Below, piece by piece: positions 1 to 9,872 of a stretch of 64,000 nt of DNA. Numbering within the stretch: position 1 is the first letter of the stretch; each line of letters opens with the position of its first letter. The stretch is from Vibrio hepatarius (GTDB taxonomy: Bacteria; Pseudomonadota; Gammaproteobacteria; Enterobacterales; Vibrionaceae). Location: contig NZ_JAHKPM010000069.1 of assembly GCF_018860525.1 (NCBI RefSeq), positions 83,642-147,641 on the forward strand. Direction: 5' to 3'. The notes below the pieces were generated by a model, which saw only the letters and a program-made list of their open reading frames with translations, had not been told where the DNA came from and made no database searches. The translations under genes were made by a program, and so were the position numbers.

Positions 1-498
1 AGTACAGCGGTAGAAACTTCTCAAGTGACCCAAGAGGGTAAAAAAGTTCTAGAAGATACGGTAAATATTTCGCAAACAATGATGAAAAACCTAAACCAGT
101 CTATCAATCAAGTCCAAGAACTCGCGTCACTTTCAAATGATGTCTCGGAAATCGTAAAAACGATTGGTGGCATTGCTGACCAAACAAACTTACTGGCCCT
201 AAATGCAGCCATTGAAGCAGCAAGAGCAGGAGAACAAGGCCGAGGATTTGCTGTCGTTGCGGATGAAGTTCGACAGTTAGCCTCTAGAACCTCTGAATCA
301 ACTGAAGAGATTACTCAGGTTGTCAACAAAAACATGACATTGACACAAGAAGTCACAAAAGCAATGAATGATGTAAACAACGTAGCAGAGCAAACCAGCT
401 CTCGTATCGAAGAAGTCTCACACACTATGGATGAAATATATAGCGGAGCTGAGAGTGTTGCATCAGCAGTCAACAGCTTCAAAGCAAATAATGCTTGA
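1..498 (+). CDS. Methyl-accepting chemotaxis protein, C-terminal part (5' end outside window)
   Basis: The reading frame is open from base 1, so this is the 3' end of a longer gene. The visible 165 residues are the cytoplasmic signalling domain of a chemoreceptor. The hairpin tip is conserved: GGIADQTNLLALNAAIEAAR followed by GEQGRGFAVVADEVRQLA, the region that contacts CheA and CheW. The flanks are Gln/Glu/Ser-rich coiled coil typical of methylation helices. The sensor and membrane segments lie upstream, so the ligand is unknown. Family identity is certain. Confidence 0.95.
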   Translation, partial: STAVETSQVTQEGKKVLEDTVNISQTMMKNLNQSINQVQELASLSNDVSEIVKTIGGIADQTNLLALNAAIEAARAGEQGRGFAVVADEVRQLASRTSESTEEITQVVNKNMTLTQEVTKAMNDVNNVAEQTSSRIEEVSHTMDEIYSGAESVASAVNSFKANNA

Positions 499-698
499 GT
501 ACGAGAAAGACCACCAGTTAGTTGGACTTAGGAGAAAAAAGTCTAGCAAATATCCCAACGTGAGTGAGTTAATCTCCTAAGAAACAAGCTATAGTACCGC
601 TGTATTCAGAGGCTAAACGATAAAAATATTCGATATTCAACAAAAAGAGTGCCAGTGTTACACTTCAAGATTATCGACACAAATGCTAAAGGTGGACT

Positions 699-950
699 AT
701 GAACCCAATACTTGAGATGTTAAACCAATACAATATTAGCAATGAACAAATAAGTGATCTGTTTGAAACACTAACTCAAAACCCTCTTGCCGCCATGGAA
801 AATATAGGTCAGCTTGGCCTACCACAAGACCAATTGCAACTGTTGATGGGACAAGTAATGCAAAATCCACAGTTGATTAAGGACGCTGTTGAAGAGCTCG
901 GCCTCGACTTCTCAAAAGTAGAACAAGCAAAAAACACACTCCAGCAATAA
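699..950 (+). CDS. DUF2999 family small protein
   Basis: This encodes an 83-residue acidic, helical protein starting MNPILEMLNQYNIS and ending SKVEQAKNTLQQ. It matches, from memory, the DUF2999 family that is almost confined to Vibrionaceae. No signal peptide or membrane segment is visible. AAAGGTGGACT precedes the ATG and serves as the ribosome site. A clear terminator follows at once, so it is probably monocistronic. Function unknown. Confidence 0.8.
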   Translation: MNPILEMLNQYNISNEQISDLFETLTQNPLAAMENIGQLGLPQDQLQLLMGQVMQNPQLIKDAVEELGLDFSKVEQAKNTLQQ

Positions 951-953
951 ATA

Positions 954-983
954 AGGGCTCCTTAGTGGAGCCCTATCGTTTTA
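954..983 (+). terminator. Rho-independent terminator after the DUF2999 gene
   Basis: A perfect 8-bp stem (954-961 with 967-974, AGGGCTCC/GGAGCCCT) with a 5-nt loop is followed by ATCGTTTTATT. It starts 4 nt after the stop codon. It also lies just past the 3' end of the convergent protease gene and could serve both strands. Confidence 0.75.
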
Positions 984-994
984 TTCAATCATCG

Positions 995-2818
995 CTAATT
1001 TAAACTGAGTGTCACACCGGAATAACTACTGTAAGCTCTTAGCATAACATGGTAAGTAGTACCAGGTGTTGCTGTTACAGTACACTGCTCATTATTTCCG
1101 TAGTTATATGGACGGCAATCAAAGCTACTAGCTGTAGGCTTACTACCTGCTTTTACGTATAAATCTGCATCACCGCTTCCACCAGCCATAGAGACAACCG
1201 CATTAGATGCCGAATCAACAGTAAATGTGTAAAAGACTTCTGACGAACGAGCTCCGGAAAGGTTAGTTACTGGTGATCCCTTCACTAAAACGTTATCAGT
1301 TGGAGGAGGAGTCGTACCACAAGAAGCATTTACGCCGACAGTATTAAATGCATCTTCTACATCTGTAGCATTATAACCCATATCCGCAGCGGCTTTAGCA
1401 ACACCACATCCGCCTTCATCAAAAGTACTATTTGCTGTCCAATACGTCTGGTTTGCCAAAGTAAATATTTCAAAGCCTTTACGAACATCCCATCCTGCTT
1501 TGTTTGCTAGTAAGTAAAAGGCACGATTAAAGACACCACTAGAGTAGTGCACATTCAAACCATTGTAGTACTGTGAGGCATTATCTATTGAGCGACCGTC
1601 TCGAGATGGCTGCTCAAAATAGCGTAGACCTCCGTCTGATTTGAAAATATCTGCCCCTACTATCCAGTCAACTGAGCCTTTCATGTAATACTCCGCCGCT
1701 TCACCTGCAATATCAGAGAACGCTTCATTCATGCCACCAGACATATTGGCATAGACTAGGCCAGAGTTTTGCTCAGTAAAACCATGACTTACTTCATGAG
1801 CACTCACGTTAATATCTACTAACGGATAAAACCTGCTTTTTCCATCACCAAAAGTCATAGAAGATCCATTCCAAAACGCATTTTCATAACTACTACCATA
1901 GTGAACACGCATTGTAAGCTGGAATGTTAATGGCGCGGTATTCATCCAGTCTTTGTACATATCAAACACAATTTTACCAAAGTAATGAGCATCGTTAAGA
2001 GGTGAATATGCCCCATTGACAAACTTGTGATCATTAAAGTTGGAGTCATCATTACAAGAATAGCTGTAGGCACTACTACCTGATGTTCTGCCATTTAAGT
2101 CAACTGTTTTAACTGCAGCATTATTCATTATACAAGTGTTACCAGACTTACTGATGACAAACCCTGGGTAGTCTGAACCAAAATTATACTGCCCTGTTTT
2201 CTCATTCCCGCCTGGTCCTGTACCCTGTGCTTCTGCATGGTTAAGCCCACTCCACTGCTTGAGTACTTCTCCCGTATTGGCATCAATAAAATAGAATGGG
2301 CGCTGAGGTACCTGAGCTGCAATGAAAAAATCAACCATATAAACAACTTTGGCAGTATTGGACTCATCCAGCCAAACCATAAGTTTAGATTGAGTATTTT
2401 CTATCGGAGCACCTGATTCGATTAACGTTCTTCTCTTAAAAGCATCTTTAGCCGCTAAAATCGCTTGTTTTTCATCTAAGGCTGGAGACGAAGTGGCGAC
2501 ATCACCACTAATTCCTTCCATCATGATGCCATACACTTCACTTTGGCTGGTTTTTGTTTCAGTTGCAACAACTGAGGTATTAAATACTGGAAGCCCCAAA
2601 TAAGTTTGTTGATAGCGAACTTTTACCTTTCCATTTGGTAAAACTACCCGTTTAACTTCAGAAAAACCCGTTTCCATTGGTACAACGCTAGTAGATTGAG
2701 CTTTTAGAGTTGTGTGCAATAGTGTATCGCTTTCGACTTTAACCATCTGTGCGGCCGATACTGGGAGGCTGACTCCTAACCCAGCGGCAATAAGCCAAAG
2801 TGTTTGATGTTGTTTCAT
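995..2818 (-). CDS. Secreted M4 zinc metalloprotease, vibriolysin / haemagglutinin-protease type
   Basis: This is a 607-residue preproenzyme, close to the length of Vibrio HapA-type proteases. The order is a signal peptide (1-22, ending PVSA), an FTP/PepSY propeptide to about 196, a mature domain beginning near AQGTGPGGN, and a PPC domain (about 510-607). The zinc site is explicit: HEVSH at 341-345, GGMNEAFSD with Glu365 as third ligand, and His424 as the likely transition-state histidine. It should be exported by type II secretion and degrade extracellular protein. GGAAAG precedes the ATG. It stands alone, convergent with the DUF2999 gene. Catalytic residues look intact. Confidence 0.95.
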   Translation of the reverse strand: MKQHQTLWLIAAGLGVSLPVSAAQMVKVESDTLLHTTLKAQSTSVVPMETGFSEVKRVVLPNGKVKVRYQQTYLGLPVFNTSVVATETKTSQSEVYGIMMEGISGDVATSSPALDEKQAILAAKDAFKRRTLIESGAPIENTQSKLMVWLDESNTAKVVYMVDFFIAAQVPQRPFYFIDANTGEVLKQWSGLNHAEAQGTGPGGNEKTGQYNFGSDYPGFVISKSGNTCIMNNAAVKTVDLNGRTSGSSAYSYSCNDDSNFNDHKFVNGAYSPLNDAHYFGKIVFDMYKDWMNTAPLTFQLTMRVHYGSSYENAFWNGSSMTFGDGKSRFYPLVDINVSAHEVSHGFTEQNSGLVYANMSGGMNEAFSDIAGEAAEYYMKGSVDWIVGADIFKSDGGLRYFEQPSRDGRSIDNASQYYNGLNVHYSSGVFNRAFYLLANKAGWDVRKGFEIFTLANQTYWTANSTFDEGGCGVAKAAADMGYNATDVEDAFNTVGVNASCGTTPPPTDNVLVKGSPVTNLSGARSSEVFYTFTVDSASNAVVSMAGGSGDADLYVKAGSKPTASSFDCRPYNYGNNEQCTVTATPGTTYHVMLRAYSSYSGVTLSLN

Positions 2819-3210
2819 TTTACTTTCCTGTTATTGGTATAGAATCCTTCTCCCCAACGACTGAATAGGAAGTGTCTTTGCGACAACTCGCTCCAATAAC
2901 ATGGTTGAAAACAACTTAACCAAGCAAACTGAATATGAAATTACAATTAGCCACATGGAAAAAAAATAAGACATTAAACACTCATTAAATCTACAATTAT
3001 TTAACTTTATGACATTAAGAAGCCTTAAAAACAACAATATAAAGACTAATGATACTTTTGAGTCACAAAAAATGAACAGACAGATATCATTAGTGACACT
3101 AGGTATGTTGTAACCGATTTCATTAATATTTCATTAATTTACAGAACATCATATACAATAAGAACCCTTTTAATTAGGGCTCTTATTAACAAAATAATCT
3201 TTACGGGATT
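2819..3210. other. Intergenic region upstream of the protease
   Basis: This 392-bp AT-rich stretch carries the promoter side of the protease gene and the 3' end of the convergently oriented upstream unit. A short imperfect hairpin at about 3161-3181 (AGAACCC/GGGCTCT) followed on the minus strand by TTATTGTA may be a weak terminator for the 192-residue gene. No convincing gene is present; the 68-codon minus frame at 2831-3037 has no family features. Confidence 0.4.
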
Positions 3211-3789
3211 CTATTTCTTCTTTAGTTTGTAGTAGCATTCTAAGTCATAATCTTCACCCGATTTTGCTGTATACTCTTTAACTTCAGAGTATGCTCGAGG
3301 CTTTCCTTTATCATCACCTTTAACCAAACTTATCCAATGACGCATTGCAGACATATCCTGACTTTTCTGTAAAAAATAAGTGCATGTTTCCAATTGAATA
3401 TCATCAATCTCAACTAACTCGACACAACCAGTTCCTTTGTGATGACCAAAAGCTAGTTCAACATGGCTTCCTGTACCATCACGGAAGAGAATCGACTCAG
3501 GGTCTTCTTTATTACCAGAATAAGCCACAAAGTGTTTTGAATGTTCTAGACCGCTATGGCTACCATCTTTGAAATAAGCCATAACATGCCGATAATCTAC
3601 TACATACGCAGTCACATCATTGTGAGAACCATTTTCAAGTGGAAATAGGCGATCAAGCAATTGTTTAGCTTTGCCTTGTTTTTCTGAAGCCTTATTTGCA
3701 CTTACCTGCTCTACCTCAAAGACGGCTTCAGCGATAAAAGTCTCGTGCGCTTGATTATTTCTCGTTTTGTCGAAAGTAAGCATATTCAT
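3211..3789 (-). CDS. Hypothetical protein, 192 aa
   Basis: I do not recognise the family. The protein is soluble, with no signal peptide or membrane helix, and mixed charge with a Lys-rich C-terminus (YYKLKKK). A central block reads HVMAYFKDGSHSGLEHSKHF then DGTGSHVELAFGHHKG. These two His/Gly-rich repeats suggest a beta-rich fold, possibly metal-binding (inference). GAGGGAAATACATT precedes the ATG and supports this start. It is divergent from the XRE/DUF3612 regulator, 165 bp apart, so that regulator may control it. Confidence 0.65.
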   Translation of the reverse strand: MNMLTFDKTRNNQAHETFIAEAVFEVEQVSANKASEKQGKAKQLLDRLFPLENGSHNDVTAYVVDYRHVMAYFKDGSHSGLEHSKHFVAYSGNKEDPESILFRDGTGSHVELAFGHHKGTGCVELVEIDDIQLETCTYFLQKSQDMSAMRHWISLVKGDDKGKPRAYSEVKEYTAKSGEDYDLECYYKLKKK

Positions 3790-3954
3790 AATGTATTTCC
3801 CTCACGAATTTTCAATAGATTTTCTGCTCTTGAGCAAGTATTTAACATCTGTGTTTCACTATATGTTGATTAATAACTGTGCTTACTTTGTATACTAGTG
3901 AATTTATTACTACAATTTCACAACAAAAATTTTACAATGTGAATTTTACAAAAA

Positions 3955-5490
3955 ATGCTATCAAAAAGCCTTATTCGTCAATCTCATTTTTTGGGAACAA
4001 AAATACGAAATCTCAGAAAACGAAATCACTTAACTATGGAAGACCTTTCAACACGCTGTATTCGAGTTAACCCTGAATCGGCACCGTCAGTGTCATACTT
4101 ATCCATGATTGAACGAGGAAAACGCGTACCCAGTAGTGATATGCTAGAGGTTATCGCCAACGTTTTTCAAAAAGACCCCTCATGGTTTTTGGATGACGAA
4201 CCTGAGAAAGCAGATATTACTCCGATGAAAGGTAATAGAGGTGGAATCCATGGAATGGCACTGGAACCAAGTTTCCTTTTTTCGAATGAAATATTGCAGA
4301 TTGCCATACCAGAAATGTTATCTCAAACAGGTATTTCTGGGCGTCAGTTTGCACATCTACTCATTAGAGCTCACCAGGAAAGTCATCAGAACCATTTTCC
4401 GGATCTAGAACGAGCTGCAGAAGAAGTCGGTCAAAAGCAGCTTAACTTATCTTGGCAAGACCTTATGAGTATTGCTCGTAGTATGGGGTTATGTATCCGC
4501 TGGATATCGAGTCCGCCAAAAGATATCGTTGATGAGTTAGGTGTGAGTACTAAGCAAGTCATGACTTCTTTCTTTGAGCCTTCAGCTACGATTTACTTAA
4601 ATGAGATACTAAAGAAACACCCAACACGCTTAAAATATGACCTCGCCGTTTATATAGGTCACTGTGTTTTACATAATAAGGCTGGGTTAAAAAGTGTACT
4701 TTCTGTAGGCCAAGCCAATAGCTGGGAAAACGAAGACCAAGCAAGTTCAACCTCAGAACTTAAGTCTAAAGATATCTTAAAGGCATGGCGCGATTTTGAA
4801 TCAAGCTTTTTCGCTGGCGCCCTACTTTGCCCCAAAGTTCCTTTTCGCCAGTTACTCGATCGCAGCGGATACGAAATTGATGCGCATCTAAAAGCCGGCG
4901 TATCTCCCTCAGTTGCGATGCGACGCATGACCGTGGTGTCTCCATATCCGCACTGGCACTATTTTGATGCGTACGGCCAAAATAAACTTAAAGCCGTATA
5001 TAGAGGGAACGGTATTCCACTACCTTGGGGAAATATGTGCCAAGTTAACGACCCTTGTCAGCATTGGGCTGTTTTTCGCCGACTTGCACAACCTCAAAGT
5101 AGCAGCTCTGCACAAATTTCTATCTTAAATGTTAACGAAGAACCTAGGATTTACTGCTGTGAGTCAATTAACATAACCGATCCAGCAGGTAATAATCGAG
5201 TACTATGTGCTGGTATTGATTTAAACCCAGCAATTGATGCACAAGGTGGCGATTCTAAAGCAATTGCTGAATCTCTGAAATTTTTATGTGTTAAAAATGG
5301 AGGGACGGCCCCTATTCCCAGTAATCTTCGAAAGGAATTCACAACTATTGCCAAGATTCTCAATATTAATTGGGTTGAACGTGGCATACAAACTGATGCG
5401 AGAGTAATCTGTTCCCGTGGTGCGGTTTGTCCAAGGCAACCAAGTTGCTACAACCTAAGCATGCCATTTATTCCAGAAACACCAAAATAA
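3955..5490 (+). CDS. XRE-family transcriptional regulator, DUF3612 type
   Basis: This 511-residue protein has an N-terminal HTH_3 domain (about 10-80: KIRNLRKRN, LSTR, SYLSMIERGKRVPS) and a long C-terminal domain. It ends in a Cys-rich tail, VICSRGAVCPRQPSC. The layout resembles the short-chain fatty-acyl regulators (ScfR/RamB group), in which an HTH is joined to a sensor domain with terminal cysteines. From memory, Vibrio DUF3612 regulators often sit near glyoxylate-shunt genes; none is visible here. The nearest divergent gene is the 192-residue unknown. Ligand and targets are unknown. Confidence 0.8.
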   Translation: MLSKSLIRQSHFLGTKIRNLRKRNHLTMEDLSTRCIRVNPESAPSVSYLSMIERGKRVPSSDMLEVIANVFQKDPSWFLDDEPEKADITPMKGNRGGIHGMALEPSFLFSNEILQIAIPEMLSQTGISGRQFAHLLIRAHQESHQNHFPDLERAAEEVGQKQLNLSWQDLMSIARSMGLCIRWISSPPKDIVDELGVSTKQVMTSFFEPSATIYLNEILKKHPTRLKYDLAVYIGHCVLHNKAGLKSVLSVGQANSWENEDQASSTSELKSKDILKAWRDFESSFFAGALLCPKVPFRQLLDRSGYEIDAHLKAGVSPSVAMRRMTVVSPYPHWHYFDAYGQNKLKAVYRGNGIPLPWGNMCQVNDPCQHWAVFRRLAQPQSSSSAQISILNVNEEPRIYCCESINITDPAGNNRVLCAGIDLNPAIDAQGGDSKAIAESLKFLCVKNGGTAPIPSNLRKEFTTIAKILNINWVERGIQTDARVICSRGAVCPRQPSCYNLSMPFIPETPK

Positions 5491-5493
5491 AAA

Positions 5494-5520
5494 AGCCAAC
5501 CACAAAAAGTGTGGTTGGCT
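5494..5520. terminator. Strong hairpin terminator, best read on the minus strand
   Basis: A perfect 10-bp stem (5494-5503 with 5511-5520, AGCCAACCAC/GTGGTTGGCT) has a 7-nt loop. On the plus strand it follows the regulator stop by 3 nt but has only ACATAAT after it. On the minus strand it is followed by an uninterrupted T-rich run, so it can end leftward transcripts from the Mpo1-like gene as well. Confidence 0.7.
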
Positions 5521-5809
5521 ACATAATGTGTGAACAATCAATATTCACTAACAACGTCAGTTGGCTAGGTGACCCTCGGCTTAATAAGGGTCAATACTAC
5601 TTAAGCACAAGTCGTGCCAATAATCACGAAGATGTAATTAACTGATAATTATGAATTTTTAAATTTGCGTATGAAGTTTATAGATACTTCATACGTATAG
5701 AATGCCATTTATTTGCAAAATGCAAGCATGGTATTATCGTTTTGCAAAGGATTAATGCTATCATTAATCAGTACACATTAAGCCTGAGGGGGCTATAACT
5801 CCTTGTGGC
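5521..5809. other. Intergenic spacer between convergent genes
   Basis: About 290 bp of AT-rich sequence follow the terminator. A 6-bp inverted repeat (GACCCT/AGGGTC, 5571-5592) is the only structure seen, and it is too weak to call. No gene is supported. Confidence 0.35.
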
Positions 5810-6244
5810 TTACTTATGTCGAAATACCCAGATTGGACCAATTAAGATAAACCAAAAATTATCCCAGCAAGAAGGCATTCTTCCTTCTATCTTATGGCCA
5901 ATGAATTGCACAAACCACAACAAGGTAAATAGGCTTGATGAGATGAGAAGTACTGGTAATTGCAGAATATCTAAAGACCAAATTAAAGATATACAGGCTA
6001 AAGTAAATCCTAACATCATCAAAAACACACTTAAGGAAAGCCTGAAATAAAAAACCATTGCGGGGATTATAGCTAAGTAAACCCAATTCAGGGTAAAGCC
6101 CAAAAAAGAGACCGAAGGTATTGCCCACAACAAACCTATAACCGATAGAAAAATACCAGGTACAGACACTTTATGAATCTTCTGATTTATGGGATCTTGG
6201 TGACTTGCTCCATAATCATTTAACCATTGATCCAAGTCTCGCAT
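5810..6244 (-). CDS. Mpo1-like (DUF962) integral membrane protein
   Basis: The protein has the two DUF962/Mpo1 signatures: an N-terminal YGASHQDPINQKIH block and a later FIGHKIEGRMPSC block, separated by four hydrophobic segments. In yeast Mpo1 these histidines bind Fe(II) in a dioxygenase acting on 2-hydroxy fatty acids; the bacterial substrate is not established. With MRDLDQWL as start the candidate ligands are His15, His24 and His117. That ATG is preceded by GAGAG at good spacing, whereas an upstream TTG (6274) and ATG (6259) lack a ribosome site. Confidence 0.8.
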   Translation of the reverse strand: MRDLDQWLNDYGASHQDPINQKIHKVSVPGIFLSVIGLLWAIPSVSFLGFTLNWVYLAIIPAMVFYFRLSLSVFLMMLGFTLACISLIWSLDILQLPVLLISSSLFTLLWFVQFIGHKIEGRMPSCWDNFWFILIGPIWVFRHK

Positions 6245-6310
6245 TACTTTTACTCTCATTGATTGAATTTTCAAATAAAATGATTTTTGGCGCTGTATTG
6301 TAAAATCTAA

Positions 6311-7669
6311 TTAATCTTGACGTCGCTTTTCATCATACATCCGATCATCAGCCACTTTGAGCATCTCATCCACTTCTGCAAATTCATCACCATATATAGC
6401 TTGGCCAACACTGACATAAATATTAATCTCATGTTCTTCGTAAATGACTGGAGTTTGGCAGATTGCTTTTTGTAATTCGATATTAATAATATCAACATTT
6501 TCTTTATCCTTAATTCGAGTCAGGAGTATCAAAAATTCATCCCCCCCTACTCGAGCAACCAAATCAGACGACCTTAATACGCTTTTGATTCTTTTTGCTA
6601 CTGCAATAAGCACTTTATCACCAGCAGCATGGCCATAAGTATCGTTAATCCATTTGAATTTATCCAAATCTACATTGAGAATCGCAAATGACTCTTTTTT
6701 TCCTGAACCAGTAACAAGGCTAAAATGACGTTCTAGCGTGTACATAAAATAGCGTCTATTTGGCAGTGCCGTTAGTGCATCATGGAGGGAACGTTGATTA
6801 GCAGTATGATATAGATAAAAAATAGTGCCATAGGCCAACATTAGTAAAACAAGAAGTGGGTATCCCAACAGCCTAACAGCATGAATTCTATACCACTTAC
6901 TAAATTCAAGGAGATCAGTCTTGGGCGCAGCCGCAATGCTCCATGTCCCATAGGGAAACTTGACAGATTCTATTGAGAAAGAGCGATCAAATGTACTTTG
7001 TGTACCATAAAATATGTCTCCCCCCTCACCAGAGCTATCAACTCCTCGCATCGCCAAATCGTACTTTTCACTATATCGTTTAATTCCTACATCATTAAAT
7101 AAACTTTCTAGAGAAATAACTAAGCTGCAAACTCCCCAATAATTTCGATGGTATATTGGATCAGTAAAAATCGGCACTTGAGCAATAAGAACACGCCCAC
7201 CTTGAACTGAATTAACTGGTCCAGCAATCAAAATTTCGTGTATATCTCTTGCCTTATTAACTGCCCTCCATTGCTCGGGAAGAGTTCGATAATCTAGATT
7301 TAATAACTGTTCATTTCCTTCAAACGGGTATATGTACCTCACAATATCATCAGGAGCTAACGTAATGAGCTCCACATGATGAGCTTTGCGCATTACACTA
7401 GATGCGAATAACCCCCAGCCTGAAAACTCTAAGCTTGGGTTTGAGGCGATAAGTGCAGATAGACTATTTGCGACGAAAATATCATTGAAAATAGCGATTT
7501 CTAACTCAGAGCGGACAATAGAAAGTTCTTCTTTTGCTCGAACTAGTATACTATCGTGCAAGAACGTTTTCTGGCTACGATCAATAAATTCAACAAGCCC
7601 AATGCCAGCAGTACATAAAAATAACGCCATCAGCGACACTACCCATTGACTGCCGAACCACTCTTTCAT
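6311..7669 (-). CDS. Membrane diguanylate cyclase with periplasmic CHASE-like sensor
   Basis: From the chosen start the layout is TM1 (about 8-28), a roughly 230-residue periplasmic sensor resembling CHASE, TM2 (about 264-288) and a GGDEF domain. The active site reads RVGGDEF (motif at 375-379). An RxxD inhibitory site (RSSD, 366-369) sits exactly five residues before it, so it should make c-di-GMP with product inhibition. The start MKEWFGSQW is preceded by GAGGGTGGA. A GTG at 7753 would add 28 residues but has its Shine-Dalgarno-like AAAGG too close. The ligand is unknown. Confidence 0.9.
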   Translation of the reverse strand: MKEWFGSQWVVSLMALFLCTAGIGLVEFIDRSQKTFLHDSILVRAKEELSIVRSELEIAIFNDIFVANSLSALIASNPSLEFSGWGLFASSVMRKAHHVELITLAPDDIVRYIYPFEGNEQLLNLDYRTLPEQWRAVNKARDIHEILIAGPVNSVQGGRVLIAQVPIFTDPIYHRNYWGVCSLVISLESLFNDVGIKRYSEKYDLAMRGVDSSGEGGDIFYGTQSTFDRSFSIESVKFPYGTWSIAAAPKTDLLEFSKWYRIHAVRLLGYPLLVLLMLAYGTIFYLYHTANQRSLHDALTALPNRRYFMYTLERHFSLVTGSGKKESFAILNVDLDKFKWINDTYGHAAGDKVLIAVAKRIKSVLRSSDLVARVGGDEFLILLTRIKDKENVDIINIELQKAICQTPVIYEEHEINIYVSVGQAIYGDEFAEVDEMLKVADDRMYDEKRRQD

Positions 7670-7977
7670 TCCACCCTCACAAACACTCATCGATAGATGA
7701 TATTTTGGAAGCTGTGACCAAGTATCCGATGAGATATGTACGTCATTCTCCACCTTTGTTATCTGTCTATAAGGACCATCACCAACATTTAGTCCCCTAC
7801 TTAAAAACTATATGAACTTGAGTAAGTTTCCATTAATAATGATAAAAATATTACTTTCAAGGCGAGATTCGTACTTCTACGTAAGTACATAATCACAGAA
7901 GTTCTAGTAAATTTAGAGTCTTAAATTTGAACTTGTATATGCATGAAATCTAGACTTCTCACATTAGGGCACTAGCT

Positions 7978-8892
7978 TTATCCTTGGGATCTAACTCGTG
8001 TCCTATTGCTCCTAATAGAAAAAACAACACAAAGAGTATTAGCGATAACCATCAATACAAGACCAAATGTTTGAAAATAATCATAGGTCTTTTGATAGAA
8101 AAGAAACTGCCACAAGGCAGTAAAAAGCAAATTAGTGTAGATTAGTGGTGCTAATTCAGAACCAGAACTGACAAGGTGATAGGCTTTTGAACGGAAAACA
8201 TGAGTATTAATGATCATTACCCCTAACGCACCAAGCGCTAATACAATAGGTAATGAGCTACCCTCAAATGGCATATATAGACTTCGGTTATCTGCAAAAC
8301 TGAACATAAGTAAGGGGGTAACCACTACAGCTGAATAGAGAAGGCTCCAAAGGTTGACTTCAAGCGCATTTAACCTGCTCTTACTCACTTTGTATAAACT
8401 CAGTTGAGAACCTGCATTGAATACCCCTGCACAAAGACCAACCAGAAACTCAAATCTAAAATTTACATTACCACCATCGCTAGACAGAAGAAAAACACCT
8501 ATAAATGTCACTATTAAGCCAATAATATTCCTCACCTGGAGGCGGCTTGAAAATAGAAAACTCTCTAATATCGGAATAAATAATGGCCCCGTCCCAAATA
8601 AAACGACACTTTCCATTAGCGTCAAACTCTGCAGTGAATATATAAAACACACTTGGCCTGCACCAAGGCATAATGCCCTCAACCAAAGGGATAGCTGCTC
8701 ACTTCGAGTTGGCCACCTAATTCCCTTACCTGCAAGCAAAATAATTAAAATCATAGCTGGAATAATAAATCTTAAAAAACTTAACAAACTCACTTCAAAA
8801 TGCTCACTTAAAAATTTTGAAATTAGTCCAGTTAGTGACAAACTGAATGTAGATGCAAACATAAATATAATTGGACACCAGCGATTTAACAT
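7978..8892 (-). CDS. EamA/DMT-superfamily exporter
   Basis: This 304-residue protein is almost entirely hydrophobic, with about ten predicted helices in two EamA repeats, typical of drug/metabolite transporters. The second repeat carries the usual G-S-x-L/A-P-L-I-Y-T block (SSGSELAPLIYTNLLF). GGAGGGAGTT precedes the ATG. It is divergent from a LysR regulator 92 bp away, a common arrangement in which the regulator controls the exporter. The substrate cannot be read from sequence. Confidence 0.85.
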   Translation of the reverse strand: MLNRWCPIIFMFASTFSLSLTGLISKFLSEHFEVSLLSFLRFIIPAMILIILLAGKGIRWPTRSEQLSLWLRALCLGAGQVCFIYSLQSLTLMESVVLFGTGPLFIPILESFLFSSRLQVRNIIGLIVTFIGVFLLSSDGGNVNFRFEFLVGLCAGVFNAGSQLSLYKVSKSRLNALEVNLWSLLYSAVVVTPLLMFSFADNRSLYMPFEGSSLPIVLALGALGVMIINTHVFRSKAYHLVSSGSELAPLIYTNLLFTALWQFLFYQKTYDYFQTFGLVLMVIANTLCVVFSIRSNRTRVRSQG

Positions 8893-8984
8893 AACTCCCT
8901 CCTAAATCATGACTCAAGTCTATGGACTCATAAGTCAAATTAAAAGCGAGTTATCTTTACACCATTGGTAAGAAAAACTTACAT

Positions 8985-9872
8985 ATGAAAAGACCAATAC
9001 CACTAAAGTCTATTTACTCTTTCGTTGCTGTAGCTGAAACAGGAAGCATGACAGCTGCTGCTAAAGCGCTGAATGTCAGTCATTCCGCTATTAGCCAAGC
9101 TATTAAGACTCTCGAATCTCAAATAGGTCAGACACTCTTTATACGTCAAGGAAGATCTGTCTTTCTTAATGCACTAGGACGCCATTACTATAAAAGAGTG
9201 GCACCAGCACTCGAGCAAATAATCGTCGCGACTGAAAAGCTTATTGAGCAACAGCAAAGTCAAAGATTGACCCTCAACATGGTGAACTCTTTAGCGATGC
9301 ACTGGTGGATTCCTAGCGTTGACAGGTTTAACCGATATGCTCCTGAAGTTGATATTCGTATATCAAGTCTTACTGGTCATTTTAGAATGGAGGTTGAAGG
9401 CGTCGATGTGGCTATTATACATGGTAAAACAGATGACTGGTCGGACTATTACTGTGAACTTCTCGCAAAAGATGAGCTAGTGATGACTGCCAGCCCTGAA
9501 TTGATTAATGCACAGACCACTCCCGAATCTTTACTTATGCAACACCCGGCTATTTTTGTTAGCAATGACCGAAGAAAATACGACTGGAAGGTATGGTGTG
9601 ACATGTATCAACTCCCAGAGCCAAATTATACACATAACCTCCGTTTCAGTGCTTCTATTCAAGCGGTTCAAGCCACAATCCGAAAACTTGGCGTGTTTGT
9701 TTCCCATAAACAGTTCATTCGAGACGAAGTACTCCAAGGATCTCTTGTTGAAGTGGGTTCTCCTGTTCTCAACCCTTATCAAGATTTCTATTTCGCCTGC
9801 CAACCAGATAAACTTAAGAACGAAAACATTCTTGTTTTGCGTAACTGGCTACGTCAAGAGTTCAATCAATAG
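8985..9872 (+). CDS. LysR-family transcriptional regulator (GcvA-like)
   Basis: The 295-residue protein has an N-terminal winged HTH (about 5-65: FVAVAETGSMTAAAKALNVS, SAISQAIKTLE) and a periplasmic-binding-like effector domain. The RPIPLKSIYSF start and overall length fit the GcvA-like branch. It is transcribed away from the EamA exporter and probably regulates it and itself from the shared 92-bp spacer. The inducer is unknown. Confidence 0.9.
   Translation: MKRPIPLKSIYSFVAVAETGSMTAAAKALNVSHSAISQAIKTLESQIGQTLFIRQGRSVFLNALGRHYYKRVAPALEQIIVATEKLIEQQQSQRLTLNMVNSLAMHWWIPSVDRFNRYAPEVDIRISSLTGHFRMEVEGVDVAIIHGKTDDWSDYYCELLAKDELVMTASPELINAQTTPESLLMQHPAIFVSNDRRKYDWKVWCDMYQLPEPNYTHNLRFSASIQAVQATIRKLGVFVSHKQFIRDEVLQGSLVEVGSPVLNPYQDFYFACQPDKLKNENILVLRNWLRQEFNQ

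Noticed and set aside
2831..3037. 68-codon minus-strand frame upstream of the protease
   Set aside because: Hydrophobic by AT composition, lies in the promoter region, no ribosome site or family pattern.
5571..5592. GACCCT/AGGGTC hairpin as terminator or riboswitch
   Set aside because: Only a 6-bp stem with a 10-nt loop and no T-run or conserved core.
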